64,000 bases of DNA from Prostheceraeus crozeri (lineage: Eukaryota; Platyhelminthes; Polycladida; Euryleptidae). Under the pieces are notes generated by a model, which saw nothing but the letters and a program-made list of their open reading frames with translations, was not told the origin of the DNA and did no database searches. The translations under genes were made by a program, and so were the position numbers. The stretch lies in contig CAJQUW010015622.1 of NCBI GenBank assembly GCA_907163375.1, forward strand, positions 682,001 through 746,000. The letters are read 5' to 3'. Positions 32,130-43,795 of this stretch are shown in pieces (position 1 is the first letter of the stretch; every line of letters starts with the position of its first letter).

Positions 32130-33900
32130 TTAAACGTTCAGTCAAAGAACCGCCATGGATTAATTCGGTCATAAAGGTTTTGATAAATGAGCTTACCGCA
32201 AGAATAATTGGATCCTCTATAACCACTATAAGGTCAAAGTACAAGAAGCTATTTTAGAAGCAAAGCGTCATTAAGGAAGAGAAAAGTCACAAAAATACAG
32301 CATTTGGAGCGTTTATAAGAGCGTCACTAGAGAAAAGACTGACAATAATTGTATTCCTAATTGTAGACCTGGTTGCAACATTGTCCAATTGTTAGAGGAA
32401 ATCAAGAACGATTTGATTGCAAACTGCGTCGAGGATGACACTACGATTATCTCTAGCCTACATCCTTACTCAGTTCCGTTCCAAATCACAGTAGAGGAGA
32501 TCCAAAGAAAACTGCAAAATATCAATCCCAAAAGGTCCCCTGGTTCTGATCAAATTCCATCACTGTGTTGGTCAAAGCTGAATACGGTCATAGCGTTACC
32601 TCTATACTTCATTTTCAATAGATGACTTCGAGAACCTCCCACAAATGTGAAAGAACGCAGACATCGTCCCCCTTCCAAAATCAGTCCCTGCAAAGTTGAA
32701 CGATATTCGCCCCATTTCTCTTTTGCCTATGCCTGAGGGAATATTTGAGAAATGCGTTCTGAAAAGAATTGGAGAAGAATTCCTGAGTCGCTTTGATGAA
32801 AAGCAATATGCATACAGGCAAAAGCCTTCCACTGTCTGTGCCTTGATAGATATGGAAAACTACATTTCATCCAATCTTCAACGGCGCAATGTTCAGGCTT
32901 GTCAGATGGTCACAATAGATCTTACAAAGGGTTATGATCGTGTTTGTCGAGAAGTTTTGATCAGTAAGATAATGAATGATGGCTTTAATAGCTTCACTAT
33001 TACTTTCATCTTTAACTGCATGTGCTCACGTCAGATAAGGGTCAGACGGAAAAATTCTTTCAGTTCCTATGGAGTGCAACCAAGTGGCATTCCCCAAGGC
33101 TCTTCAATTGGGCCTATCATTTTTGGTTACTTTGTATTTGATCTACGCTGTGAAAGTTCCGATGATACACTGACTATCAAATACGCTGACGACATTTTCT
33201 TGTTCTCTCCTATTTTAGGTAATTTTACTTCTTCTCCTGTTACGAACATGTTTACTTGCGTAAATTTATGGACCGACTCTAATCACATGGTCATCAAGAG
33301 TGAAAAAAGTGAACAAATATTCTTCTCAAACCTATTTTCGTTTGACTCAGCTCCATTTCATGTGTCTGGAATACCGGTTCGGGAGGAGAAGCAGGTTGTA
33401 GGCATAAAATTTGAAAGACCTCTGAGCTAGTATTCACATGTCAAAATGATTTGTAAGAAAGCTTCATCAAGGCTACATGTCCTACGTCAGCTAAGAAACT
33501 TATTGAACTAAAGAAACTTCTGAACTTCTAAGAAACTAAAGATCAACTGATTGTTATTTATCAGAATTGTGTGCGCAATATACTCGAGTATGGTGCTCCA
33601 ATATTTGTGAGCTTAAAAGTTGGGCAATCTAACGAGTTTGAAAGAGTTCAGCGTCGAGCACACCGCATAATTTGTGAATCCTGGCATTTTGCCCTTATCA
33701 TATCGTCGACGGATTATTGGTAATCGCTTATTTCTATCCATTGTGAATGACGATCATCATCCTCTGCAACATCTTTTGCTCCCTGTAATGAGACATTCCG
33801 GACATTTTCGTCTGCCACCTTTGACGACATCACTTCGTAACAGATCCTTCATCATATGCATGTCGAGACTGTTTAATTCCGGATTCAGCATTTGAGTACT
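32130..33900 (+). mobile_element. CR1/jockey-like LINE, 5' truncated
   Basis: In order: the linker motif K-E-P-P-W near 32150; the RT fingers INPKRSPGSDQIPS (to 32560); NDIRPISLLPMPEGIFEK; VTIDLTKGYDRVCREVL (first catalytic Asp); PSGIPQGSSIGPIIF; IKYADDIFLFSP (catalytic YADD); then YQNCVRNILEYGAPIF and FERVQRRAHRIICES from the C-terminal region to about 33690. Two open stretches (32389-32625 and 32696-33430) are separated by a frameshift near 32640; further frame changes follow after 33430. The endonuclease domain and 5' end are absent, so it cannot move. Confidence 0.85.
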
Positions 33901-36875
33901 GTTCCGTAGTTCTTTTACTTTGTCATGATTTTTCTTGAATACTTATTCTGTACTTTTAACTTGGGGTCTTTCATCTCGCAAATCAGAGAAATCTTCGACT
34001 GATCACACTTGTCCTAAACAAAACCATCGCCAACCACCAAGTTGAGGACATATGTGAATTCTGGCTTGTTTACAGATTCTGAATACATTCGTCCAAGGTA
34101 CTGAGTTTGCAATATACGAAGTATCGGTTTTGTACGTCTTGAAGATCTACCATAGCTGACATACTATGACTTACGTACTGAAGAGGCTTTGGTTATTCAT
34201 TTTTTCATAAGTTTAGTTGGGAAACCAAGTACAGAAGATGTTAATTATTTCATTTGCTTCATCAATTTCGGCCTCCTCTTCGGCCATCATCAGAAGATCT
34301 TCTCAGTAAAACTTAGCAGAAAAGTTGTTCCTCTCATCACGACAATGGGTGAAAGAAGATCATCTGTATTCGCATGAAGTTCCTCAAAGTGATGATGACA
34401 TCCATATTTCGCAGTAGACTCAGGTTCAATATCTACCAACACAGTAATATGTGGTTTGAATGTCTTAATTAATCTTCGTCCATATGCAGCGATAAACAAT
34501 GTGTGCATAACTTTCACACCAAGCTACATGTTCAACAAATGATGAAAGCGATCTTGTGAATAATCATGTGAATAATCTTGGCAGACCCTAGAAAACGTAG
34601 CTACAAACAGACATACGAGTACAGGATAGCAGAATTTGAAAGCTTCGAACCGCGCACGCAAGCGATTGGGAGGCAGATAGAGACTAAATTATGAGACCAT
34701 CCTCTTTACTCCGTCGGATGGGTTCATGTTCAGCGGATATAAAACGGAAGTGAATGAGTGAAACAAAAGCTTCGGTTGCTAAGAGCACTGAAATCCAAGT
34801 GGGCTGGGCTACCTATACGTTATCATATAATGAATATAGATGATCGATATCCTAAAGTTCTTTAAGAAGTGCAGACATGCATAGGACAGCCATATAGTCG
34901 CATAAACATATAATGAAGGCTGTGAAACAGGTAAAGATAATGAGAATAATTGATTAAGCACTTTATTTTTAGAATTCTACGACCTATGTAACATTATTAA
35001 GTCCGTAGTAAAAAAAATGCCTGCTGTGTTCAAAAATAAAATTGTTGTGGGTTGATCGCAGTCTTGCACTCAATAAATACGTACAAGTATTGTTCCAAGG
35101 AGGTCGGCAGGGAATAATTTCAGAAGGCATCTCTAATTAGCAAATTAAGTCCGGACATACCCGAACTTCTGGCAGCACTGTAGTTCCCAGAAAAAAGACG
35201 TAAGTGAAACAAGAGCAAGGTATATTTCATGGTTGACTCATGCTTAGCAGATAGGATGTATGTAGGATTCTATCTCAACTATTTGATTGAAAGTTAACAT
35301 GTAATCGCCAAAAAAACATATTATCTTACATTTAGTCTAAAATGTAAAATGTGCAAAACATTTGAGGAATTTCTCTTAGTTTGTCTATTTTTGAAGGGTA
35401 ATCACAGGGCTGTTAATACAATAATTTCGATTTAATAATATGATCTTAATGCATTAAGAACAGAATAACTCACGTCTAGTTGCGTGAGAAGGGAAATATA
35501 TGTATAAGTAAAGGTGTTTAGATACAATAATTCAAATTTCTCTTTTTGTGCATAAATTGATACATAGCACTTGGAACACAGAAATTCATTCGATATTACA
35601 TTGATGATCTGTCATATCTAAAGAACATACGGCAGAATAATTGTTGCAATCACTGTGTGCAAAGGAATTCACGATTGATAAAGGAGGAGAGCACATTCAG
35701 ACTCATGGAAACACGTGTAAAAGGTCATGGGTTCGAAAGTGGGCAGGTATCACCACACTCGGTTGAAAAGTGGCTTGCCACCAAGACTACAGAGTTCAAG
35801 GATGCATTCAAGGTTGCTCTATACAGATGTCAAGTATGAAGCTCAAAAGACATGGTGTGAGTAGTACTTAGGATAGGAACATCATAACAATGTATAAAAC
35901 AGTTCACAATATATGTTGTATCAAAGCAACAATATTGTATTTGAAAAATTCAACTATGAGAGTTCACTTACCGTTTCAGAAAATAACATACCAGCAGAAG
36001 TCATGGACATGTAGATGCGAGTTCTAAATCTGAAATTCTACAAGTGCAAATATGTGCTTTAAACCTTCTACCTTTAAAAACTGTCTCAATCCTTTGCAAC
36101 CACAATATTTTGACAACAATGAAGTAATTTGTGTGAGTAAATGTTTATCTTTTCAAATACTCGACTCTGCTGGACGCTCGATAGATCCAAACCTCCCACT
36201 GATAGGGGCCCCGACGGAAATTCATATTTGCAAGGGCCCTAAATAGAAAAAAAATAGAATGTATTAGGCAGATTTATTGGGGCCGCTCGGAATTCCGCGG
36301 AAAACTCTCATCCCTGCACTATTATTCCACAATTGTTCCCTATATACTGATTCTTTTTTATACGAGTATTTTAAGCATGCTTTCAATGAGGCCAATCCGG
36401 CAAAAAAGATTGTACAAAATTTTTGCTTTATTGTGTTGAACAACTTGTATTTTTGTCATTCGTCGAAGTATTAAACTTTTCATTATTCATGACTTGCAAG
36501 AGAGACGTTAAGAAAGGCTGATAAAATTACATAGAAATTAAGCGGCTACCGACTAACAGAAGCAAATTGGCGACATAATAGGCCTGTGAATAGCAAGCTG
36601 TCGACACTACACGGATGCTAAAATTCACACATCAAAACATCTTTTGAGGTTGCCGATTCATTTCACAAGCTGTACAATTGAAGAGAAGCACCGTAAAATG
36701 ATGGAATCAAGAAAATATAGCAAAAGTCACCAGGTTTAAAGATTAGAAAAACACGTTTTCCTGAAGCTCTCAAAACTGTCAGCTCACCGGTCATTTTCAG
36801 TGGCCAAGCAAAGATGAACTTTGAGGAGAAAGTAGATTTCTTGGAGGTTGTCTTATGTGCTATTAGTCCGGCAGT
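33901..36875. other. Intron, nothing recognised
   Basis: Almost 3 kb of AT-rich sequence. Short frames (34290-34517, 35657-35839, 36052-36246) have no motif, splice context or neighbours that would support them. Confidence 0.4.
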
Positions 36876-38426
36876 CAGAACGAGTTTCTGCAGGGAACAA
36901 GGCCGAAAATGAGACTTTCACAGAATGAAGTGCACCCTTTGCCTACTACGAATCTGCGCGTCTACCGAGTTCTAGTTAGCTCCTCTTGTCAGACAGGGTC
37001 AAAGAAAAGCACGTGTCAATCAAGTATATTGGGAAGCATATTACAGTTTTTGACAAAAATGTAGTTTTTTAAGTTTTCTCTTAACGATTGAAAAGTACTA
37101 GGTCTAGAGCATAGAGTAAGTATATTAGGTAGATTAGCAACTCGGGAAGGGAATAATCAAATGCACTTTGTGTACACAGCTTCGATCTTATTAAATGAAC
37201 TCGAATGAGACCCAGCATCACATGTGAGATATGCAAATTTTTACATTTTTGGAGAAATTTTGGATTTCTCGATTGATCTTCATTGCAAAACAGAAGGAAT
37301 AAAAGCATTTTACAAATCCTCTGTGTCATGTCAACCTGTGTGGAGAGGCATGGTTTGTTAAAAATTAGCATGCGATGGATTGCTATCACTTTAATTCGCT
37401 GCCTTATCAATAGCACTTTCTTGAGCATGATCATATCACAAGCTCCGGCCACTGGAAGAGCAAAATAAAATAGCCACTGACAATGATCACAAGAAACTTA
37501 AAAGATGTAGATGGGTCCGCATTACTATTCAGATTTGAGTGAATCATGAAATTAATTACACCAATGAAAAAGGAATCAAAAACTTGAAATTTCAGCCAAG
37601 AAAGCGCAATAAGATCTCGACATTTTCATTAAGACTTGTATTATAATGTAGCTCATGAATTTCCGTTGATAATCATCTTAATTTCCGATAAATTAGGATG
37701 TTTGCTAGCAGATGTTCATTTCTTTTGATATCCAACTTGTTTCATACTACTTATAAAGGGGATTCATCTCGGTAGTATACAAATTTGCAAAATTTTTACC
37801 TTTTTAAAAATTGCTCAAATAATTTTTTGGACCGCAGGAACGTGACCTCCGCAAAAAACTGAATCCCTTCATATAAAAATATTCACTGTATACGCATACT
37901 TGTTTGAGTCGACATTCTACCTAATATACTTGCTCTATGGTCTACAGCCATAATTTTTGACATGGAATGTCTTCAAGTCATCTCTTATCATGTGTGTGTG
38001 TGATACTACCATGATCATGATTGGCGATGCATGAGAGAATGTGATTCAATGTGGATAAAGTAGGAAAACATGTTGTTTGCCGACAGTAGGGGCTTGCAAA
38101 ATCTGGATGTGTGTAGGTTCATAGATGCAGATTCATGAGCATGATAAAAATGACCTGAAGACATTCCATGTCAAAAATTATTGCTCTAGACTAAGTACTT
38201 TTCAATCGTTAAGGGAAAAGTAGAAAATTTCATTTTTGCAAGAAATTGCAATCTGCGTGCCATTTGTATTTGCGTGCCATGCGCATTAACAAGTGTTTTT
38301 CTTTGATCGTGTCTGACCAGAACGTGGTAGAACTCGGCAGACGCGCAGATTCATAGTAGACACAGAGTGCACACAACTCTATGAAAGTCTCATTTTCGGC
38401 CTCGTTCCCTGCGGAAACTCGATCTG
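36876..38426. mobile_element. Foldback element, split by a MITE
   Basis: The outer ends are inverted: CGAGTTTCTGCAGGGAAC at 36881 and its partner ending at 38421, probably extending to CAGA at 36876 and 38426. Further in, TTAACGATTGAAAAGTACT (37081) pairs with 38192-38212, and TTTTTGACATGGAATGTCTTCA (near 37955) pairs with the stretch near 38155-38178. The left arm is interrupted between TCTAGAG and TCTACAG by MITE copy 3. The target duplication is unresolved. No coding capacity. Confidence 0.78.
37110..37939 (+). mobile_element. hAT-type MITE, copy 3 (inside a foldback)
   Basis: The ends CATAGAGTAAG and CATAGAGCAAG are flanked by GTCTAGAG (37102-37109) and GTCTACAG (37940-37947), an 8-bp duplication with one mismatch. 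It is 830 bp, same family and orientation as copies 1 and 2. It entered the left arm of the foldback, so it is younger than it. Confidence 0.88.
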
Positions 38427-38940
38427 GCTATATGTGATGCCTATCCAACAAGAAAATGTAACTTGTCGACTTAGAGTAAAAGCTGATGAAAAAGAGAACT
38501 AGAAAAATATATCCACGTCCCCGTAAACTGATAATTTCCGCCTGCGAAAGCGCATAATCTTATCAGCTTGAGAAATGAAAGAATTGATTATCTACAAAAT
38601 ATAATGCAATCCTGAAAATTCATTTCTATCTAATCACTTGCCATAAGCACTCAACTCAACAAATTTTTCACTAGGAGAATAGAAACGATCAATACTCGTT
38701 AACCCGGCAGAGATCTTGAACCCACCTGAGTACGAGTCTGATGAAAGTCAAAACGGTTTGGTTTCAGCTAATGACGCTTTAGTGGAAATGGGTACCAGTA
38801 ATTTTGATGCTTTCAAATCTTGCTGCTAAAACCAATGCCTTGGTCAGGACTCGAAAATGTGCTCGTTTAACACAAATCAATATCATCTACTATCACAGCT
38901 ATTTTGATACATAAATGTGTCACATAATATTGATACATAA
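38427..38940. other. Intron, nothing recognised
   Basis: No supported feature apart from a short repeated TTGATACATAA near 38905 and 38930, just before the SINE. Confidence 0.4.
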
Positions 38941-39132
38941 TGGTGTCCGTGGCACAGTGGTTGCGTACTTGGACTAGCGATCTCATGGTCCAGAGGTCGA
39001 ACCCGGAAAGTGTCATTGGAAGTCGGCAGGAAGGGCATCCGGACTACAAAGCACCACAACGCTCCAAACAAAGTCTGACTTAAGTCAGCACCGTCCAAGA
39101 CCCCAGTAGGGGTAAAAAGTGACGTAAAATCC
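38941..39132 (+). mobile_element. tRNA-derived SINE with RTE-like tail
   Basis: A-box region GGCACAGTGG and B-box region GGTCCAGAGGTCGAACCC at tRNA spacing, then GTGTCATTGGAAGTC, GGAAGGGCATCCGG and a short tail ending in GTAAAAAAAATG. The same SINE, split by a hAT, is at 13881-15577. The GGAAGGGCATCC tail suggests mobilisation by RTE-type LINEs, one of which lies at 23442. Confidence 0.8.
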
Positions 39133-39504
39133 GTAAAAAAAATGTGATCGAATTATTATCATGCACAGTATAGGCATCACATGCCTCTTCCTGAATATCA
39201 TGTGACTGTCGATGTTAAAAGATGTACAATTGTGGACCCGAATTTCTCATTGCTCTCATTAACTACATCGTTTCATAGCATGTATGTTGACTGCTGCTGT
39301 GCAGCACAGCAGCACAACCACAAGATGGTTCAGGGAAGTGATCCATCAATAGCTGATGAGGTCGCTAAAACCGTGGCCTTCTAATTAAGGTGAGGATAAT
39401 CCGGCACCTTAATAAGTCACCGTTCATGCTGACACAGAGGTTGATGATCCTTCCTTCTTTCACACTCGACGAGTAATCATAACACGGTCCGAAATCTCGG
39501 TATG
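39133..39504. other. Intron, nothing recognised
   Basis: The short frame at 39181-39384 has no support. AT-rich sequence. Confidence 0.35.
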
Positions 39505-39965
39505 TTGAAGATTTGGTGCTTATGGGTGATCTTCTATGATCCGAAAAAATGAATCAGTCGTCACAAGACTTTCGATACACCTAATTCAGGATCTTTTCTA
39601 CCCAGATGCAAAAAATGATGCAAATCGAACGAGTACTTTTATCTCAAGAGACTATGTAGCAATGTCAGCAGACTCATCGTCCGAACAGATAGCACTTTAA
39701 ATTTCATTTCACGACAACTAGTGAAGCGATAATGATCAAGCCGTAGGGCCACATGCACGTACACTCCAACACCTATGTGACAGCCGATGAGACGAATGCG
39801 GAGAGAGAACGATAGCTACACGAATAATGAAAATGCGTCGACCAGACGAAGTCAGATCAAGCTGCTCACATCACTGCACTCCAGTTCAGAAAGTACTCGT
39901 CCGATTTGCATAATTTCTTGCACGTGGGTGTAAGGAAGATATCCTCGTCAAATGCGTGTATCAGA
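39505..39965. repeat. Interspersed repeat with inverted halves
   Basis: ATGCAAATCGAACGAGTACTTT near 39618 is repeated inverted near 39890-39925. The same repeat family appears at 10480-10720 (shared GCTTGATCTGAC segment). Probably a decayed MITE; the ends are not defined. Confidence 0.4.
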
Positions 39966-39971
39966 AGTTTT

Positions 39972-40291
39972 CAAGGTTCCTACGCAATCTGAACAAAGAA
40001 GTTCCCTGACATTTCACTGACAATTTTCAGAAGTTCTCTGACAAAAATTTTTGGACAGTTTTTAAAGCATTATTTTTTGGCAATTCGTTTGAATGTCAAA
40101 TTATTGCATTCTTCTGGTAATAATATGTAATAGGATAATGCTAAGCATATTTTTGCTATAATCACACTTCGAAAGCATTATTAAATATACACAAAGTATA
40201 TACACAGATATATACACACGAAGTCCTGACTTTTCCAAGTGTCGGGAAAAAATTCCATTTTCCTGATATTTCCCGACGCGTAGGAACCTTG
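39972..40291. mobile_element. 320-bp MITE (CAAGGTTCCTACG ends)
   Basis: The inverted ends CAAGGTTCCTACGC and GCGTAGGAACCTTG are flanked by AGTTTT on both sides (39966-39971 and 40292-40297). A 6-bp target duplication is unusual, and the superfamily is not assigned. No coding capacity. Confidence 0.7.
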
Positions 40292-40671
40292 AGTTTTATA
40301 ACGATAGATTCAATTTTCTGGATTTTATACAAATTTGAAAACGTGGGTAGTGAAGGTGACCCGTAAATGCCAGGCCTATGTGTGAGACACGATGTTGTGG
40401 TGCTGTATTTAAATACCTTGTTCATAAATGACAGAATATATCTGGCTCAATGGTTCCGGGATATATTCTTTCCATATACTATATATTCATCGATGGTTCC
40501 TGGATATCTGAACGATTTCATGTGGAGACAACAGTTCGGATCAAATGCAGATTTTGCATTTGAGAAAATTCAGCACCATAGAAGTGAGCAATTGAATGTT
40601 TGAACGTTGAAAAGCACATTTGTATTGTTAGAAAACAATTTTAGATTTGGAGCCCAATTTAGTTTGCGCCC

Positions 40672-40735
40672 GGGGCAGTGGCCCTGTTCTCGCTGTGTCC
40701 GGGAGACTTGGGTTCAAATCTAGTCCGGTCAAAAC
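40672..40735 (+). repeat. tRNA-like SINE head
   Basis: GGGGCAGTGGCC (A box) and TTGGGTTCAAATCTAG (B box) lie at tRNA-like spacing. Stem pairing is incomplete. The following 130 bp up to the MITE at 40872 may be the SINE body. Confidence 0.45.
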
Positions 40736-40871
40736 TAAGACTTTTAAAACAGGTAAACTCTGCATTCTTGCGAAACACTCAGCATAAAGGAATGTGAGTG
40801 TGATGAATGGTACTCGGTCACATGATAGAGCGGCGTGTCACCGAATGTGCCTCCGAGTATAAACAAGGAAC

Positions 40872-41399
40872 CACGGAATTAGATTGCTTAAAAGCTTATC
40901 TCTTTGCTAATAGTACAAACTGATTCAAAACGATGGCACAAGCAGGAACTTACTAAGTGGGCAAAAAGAAATGTTCAATACATTACAGACATAGGAAAAA
41001 TCGTCGTGCGCCGCTTGCGGATTGCTGTGCATTCCTTCAAAATGCTCCGATCGCCACGATTCCTTCAGATTCGAAGATTCAGATCATTGGGTAAAAGTTT
41101 TCTCGATGATGTTGGGCCCTCTGATCATTATTAAAAAAGTTAGTAGGCGAAAAAACGTTCACAAACTTCTCTGTAAATCTTGTCATCGACTGCGTTACTT
41201 TTCTGTGTGATCTGTGTAATCCGGTAGATAATAGTCACTGAAACTTCGCACAATTTGGAGTGTTTAATGTTAAACTGGCTGCTCATTGACCGATTGCTAT
41301 GATATTATGTCAGCAGATTGTGCCATTTCATTAACGTTACATGTTCCAATGTTTCCTTTCTAATCAAACAGAAGAAGAGACGACCTGTCTAATTTTGTG
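40872..41399. mobile_element. 528-bp hAT-type MITE (CACAGAATTAGA ends), copy 1
   Basis: The ends CACGGAATTAGA and CACAAAATTAGA (reverse complement) are flanked by an exact 8-bp duplication CAAGGAAC (40864-40871 and 41400-41407). It is a relative of copies at 44333, 52900 and 54502. Confidence 0.9.
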
Positions 41400-41581
41400 C
41401 AAGGAACATTTATCCTTTCTATTGCCAATAATTATTTCATACATCTTGCTACTCTTACGTTTTTTTAGAAAAAAAAGTTATCATCATAAATGGATGGTGA
41501 CAAAGACAAATCTTGATTATAATTTTCATCATGAATAAGCAGTAATGAAGTGAGTGCTTGCTTGTATGTTGCCGTATCAAC

Positions 41582-41728
41582 CCATTGATGGCCTGATAGT
41601 AGAAGAGATCTACAATCTTTCGTCCAGTTTCCAGAAGAGTAAGGCATGAATATCTCGTTCACGTGTGGTTCGTACGACTCCGACAACAAGTCGACGAAAA
41701 TGGTAAACTTTCCGACGTAGTGCTTCAC
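41582..41728 (-). CDS. NF-kB-like gene: Rel domain exon 2
   Basis: Starts after TATTTCTTGAAG in phase 0 and encodes VKHYVGKFTIFVDLLSES, PHVNEIFMPYSSGNW and TKDCRSLLLSGHQW. It aligns with I-x-N-Y-V-G-P-A-x-V-x-V-x-L-V-T, H-x-H-x-L-V-G-K and the following strand of NF-kB Rel domains, with nearly the same length (49 codons). The donor is unsure: TGG|gttgat gives 147 bp and phase 0, but the next exon found (25142) needs phase 2, so either another donor is used or a small exon lies in the ~16-kb intron. The frame stays open to about 41465 beyond the proposed donor. Confidence 0.66.
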
Positions 41729-41796
41729 CTTCAAGAAATAAGACAATATCAAAATACACATCAAATAATATGAATTATTTACAACAATTCTCTTAC

Positions 41797-41922
41797 AGTA
41801 ATTTCAATTGGCTTCATTTTGACTTTACGCGGTGGCTTCTTTACAGATGGCTGAGGCTTACATTCAGATTCATATCGAAATCTGAACTCCGGCGGTACTC
41901 CAGAAACTTCAAAGTATGGAGG
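41797..41922 (-). CDS. NF-kB-like gene: first Rel domain exon
   Basis: A 126-bp exon (42 codons, phase 0 both ends), acceptor TTTCCTTTCAG and donor ATTACT|gtaaga. It encodes PPYFEVSGVPPEFRFRYESEC and a lysine-rich loop ending MKPIEIT. This is the start of the Rel homology domain: P-Y-L-x-I-x-E-Q-P-x-x-R-G-F-R-F-R-Y-x-C-E-G in NF-kB. The DNA-contacting R-F-R-Y and the following Glu are kept, but the redox-sensitive Cys is Ser and the G-x-S-x-G-G-L-P-G loop is replaced by C-K-P-Q-P-S-V-K-K. The distance from RFRY to YVG is within one residue of p50. The N-terminal exon with the start codon must lie upstream (above 41922) and was not identified. Confidence 0.75.
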
Positions 41923-42423
41923 CTGAAAGGAAATATTTTGTTTTTGAAAGATGAGTGAAATGCAGAAAAATAATATTTATTGAAATAGGCTACCTCTCAT
42001 GTGAGCGCTTCGAATTGGCCTTGCGACCGGAATTTCGCCTTTTTATTGTCTATAACATGAAAATCCATGTCATTGATTGTCAATTATATAAATTTGCTCA
42101 TGGCATAGGCTGGTGTTCCATTTGGCATGGCCATGAGATTTCAAGATTTTGCAAAAGGATTTATTTCGTTGATATGCCAACAAGTCTACGGTAATTCCAA
42201 AGAGAGAATGGGTTATTTGTTATCGGTCATTCTCGTAATGTGCCTTAGTATGGAATGATGTCAGTCATCTTGTTGTCAATTGTTGATTGCATGTGTCACG
42301 CTTGTCTATGGTCAGCGTTCATGCCTTTCGAGATCACTGTGTGTTAGTATTCATCTAGTGTCTGATATATAGTTGATCAATACATGGTTTACATAAACAA
42401 CTTCAGCATTCTAAATGTACCAT
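41923..42423. other. Upstream intron or 5' region of the NF-kB-like gene
   Basis: Expected to precede the first Rel exon. A minus-strand MAMPNGTPAYAM start-like stretch near 42130-42095 exists, but it reaches a stop without a usable donor, so I do not call it an exon. Confidence 0.3.
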
Positions 42424-43795
42424 GTACCTAAGGAACATGGTAAAATCCTTAAATATCCGGCAAAAATATGCACTAAATCTGATAGCAATATTATCGGATG
42501 AATTTATTCCCATTAGAATCGCTCGCGTATAGAACACAAAATATTTTCATGTGACCTTTTTCATTGCGGATAACAAAAATGACTGCTCACCAATAAAAAC
42601 TAATGTCATGAAAACTTCAATAATGATTGAACAGTCCATCTTCGAAACACTCGATTCACGAGAAGTAATAAGATACTGCAAGTGCGACGAAAGTCAATAC
42701 TATCAATCCGATTTCTATGAATATTATGATCCATGAATGATCTAATCTTTCCTGTCGCATCGTAGATTGTAACCATGTTTTCATGCGCTTTGAAGAGTTG
42801 AAGCTTCTTTCGGTTGATGTCGTATACGAAAAGGTGCAACAGTCAAAAATAAAGGCAGTTTTATTACTTCATCATATAGTATTCTCAGTTCATGAGGAAA
42901 ATTCACAATTATGGTCAGCATCTCCTCAACACTAGAATACGAGTGTTGCTCTTTCAACATTCTAAGCGGAGTGGTCACGTGCTCTATATCAAACTCAGGA
43001 TATGCAGATTTGTGTCATTGCAAAGTCTAAAACGTTATAGAATTCAGTTCTGAACTATTTATCTATTTCTTGCTGATATTCTGCTGAGGAAGAATCAAAA
43101 AGGGAGTGATCGAGCGTTAGGTAATCGTGGTGGACTCGAGTCTAACTTTCCGACTTTCGTCCGAGCGTCAGCAGTAACACTTCCGCAGACTTTGAATAAA
43201 TCTATTCGTGGTATCTATCTGCTGCGATGATCATATCAGACACAGTTTTACTCTTATTTGTAAGAAGATTGCTCAATTATCAAGTGGAGAAAGAGCAGCT
43301 TTCGAAAGCGAAATAAGTATGAAAGTATTTCTTGATTTAAATTTGTCTTGCAGGTTTCTGGCCTTCATTAATACATCATTTTTAAGGTCATATGATGCAG
43401 TTTCTCTACAGCTCTAAATGTTGGGAGGGGCACATCTCCTTTCTCCCCTTGGTGGCAGAGCCCATCAGCACATTTGAGCGTAGAGGAATGTGTCTGTCTA
43501 CTTGAGAGCGAGGAGTACCAGTTTCGCCTCCATAGACCTCCCTGCCAAATATTTCTTGATTTGATGCGTCTACTGACAAATAGACAGTAGCAACAGAGTA
43601 AAAGAACATTGGCTCTGGAGGCTCTGATAACTCTGAAAAGCTACTGCACTGTGACTGGGCTTCCCAGCTGTATGTGATGATTAATTGCTATTAATAAGCC
43701 ACCAGGAATCCCCACACACAATGAGACATACTACTAGCCTAACTAAAAATAGAATTCAATCTCAATCTCGAGATCTCGACTTCTAATTTTACAAA
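42424..43795. repeat. Segmental duplication, copy A (1.37 kb)
   Basis: Matches copy B (52668-57845) almost base for base once the two insertions in B are removed, from CCTAAGGAACAT to CGAGATCTCGACTTC. It holds a minus-strand frame (42978-42606) with E-E-M-L-T-I-I-V-N-F-P-H-E-L-R that is broken in this copy by one extra base relative to B. The function of the duplicated piece is unknown; it could be a repeat family with only two copies in view. Confidence 0.85.

Noticed and set aside
18520-41922. NFAT instead of NF-kB
   Set aside because: FTYTP also ends the NFAT Rel-like domain, but R-F-R-Y, the V-K-K-D segment, the exon lengths against p50 and the in-phase ankyrin exon fit NF-kB better.
42095-42130. 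First coding exon of the NF-kB-like gene (MAMPNGTPAYAM)
   Set aside because: The frame stops without a plausible donor and phase to the first Rel exon.
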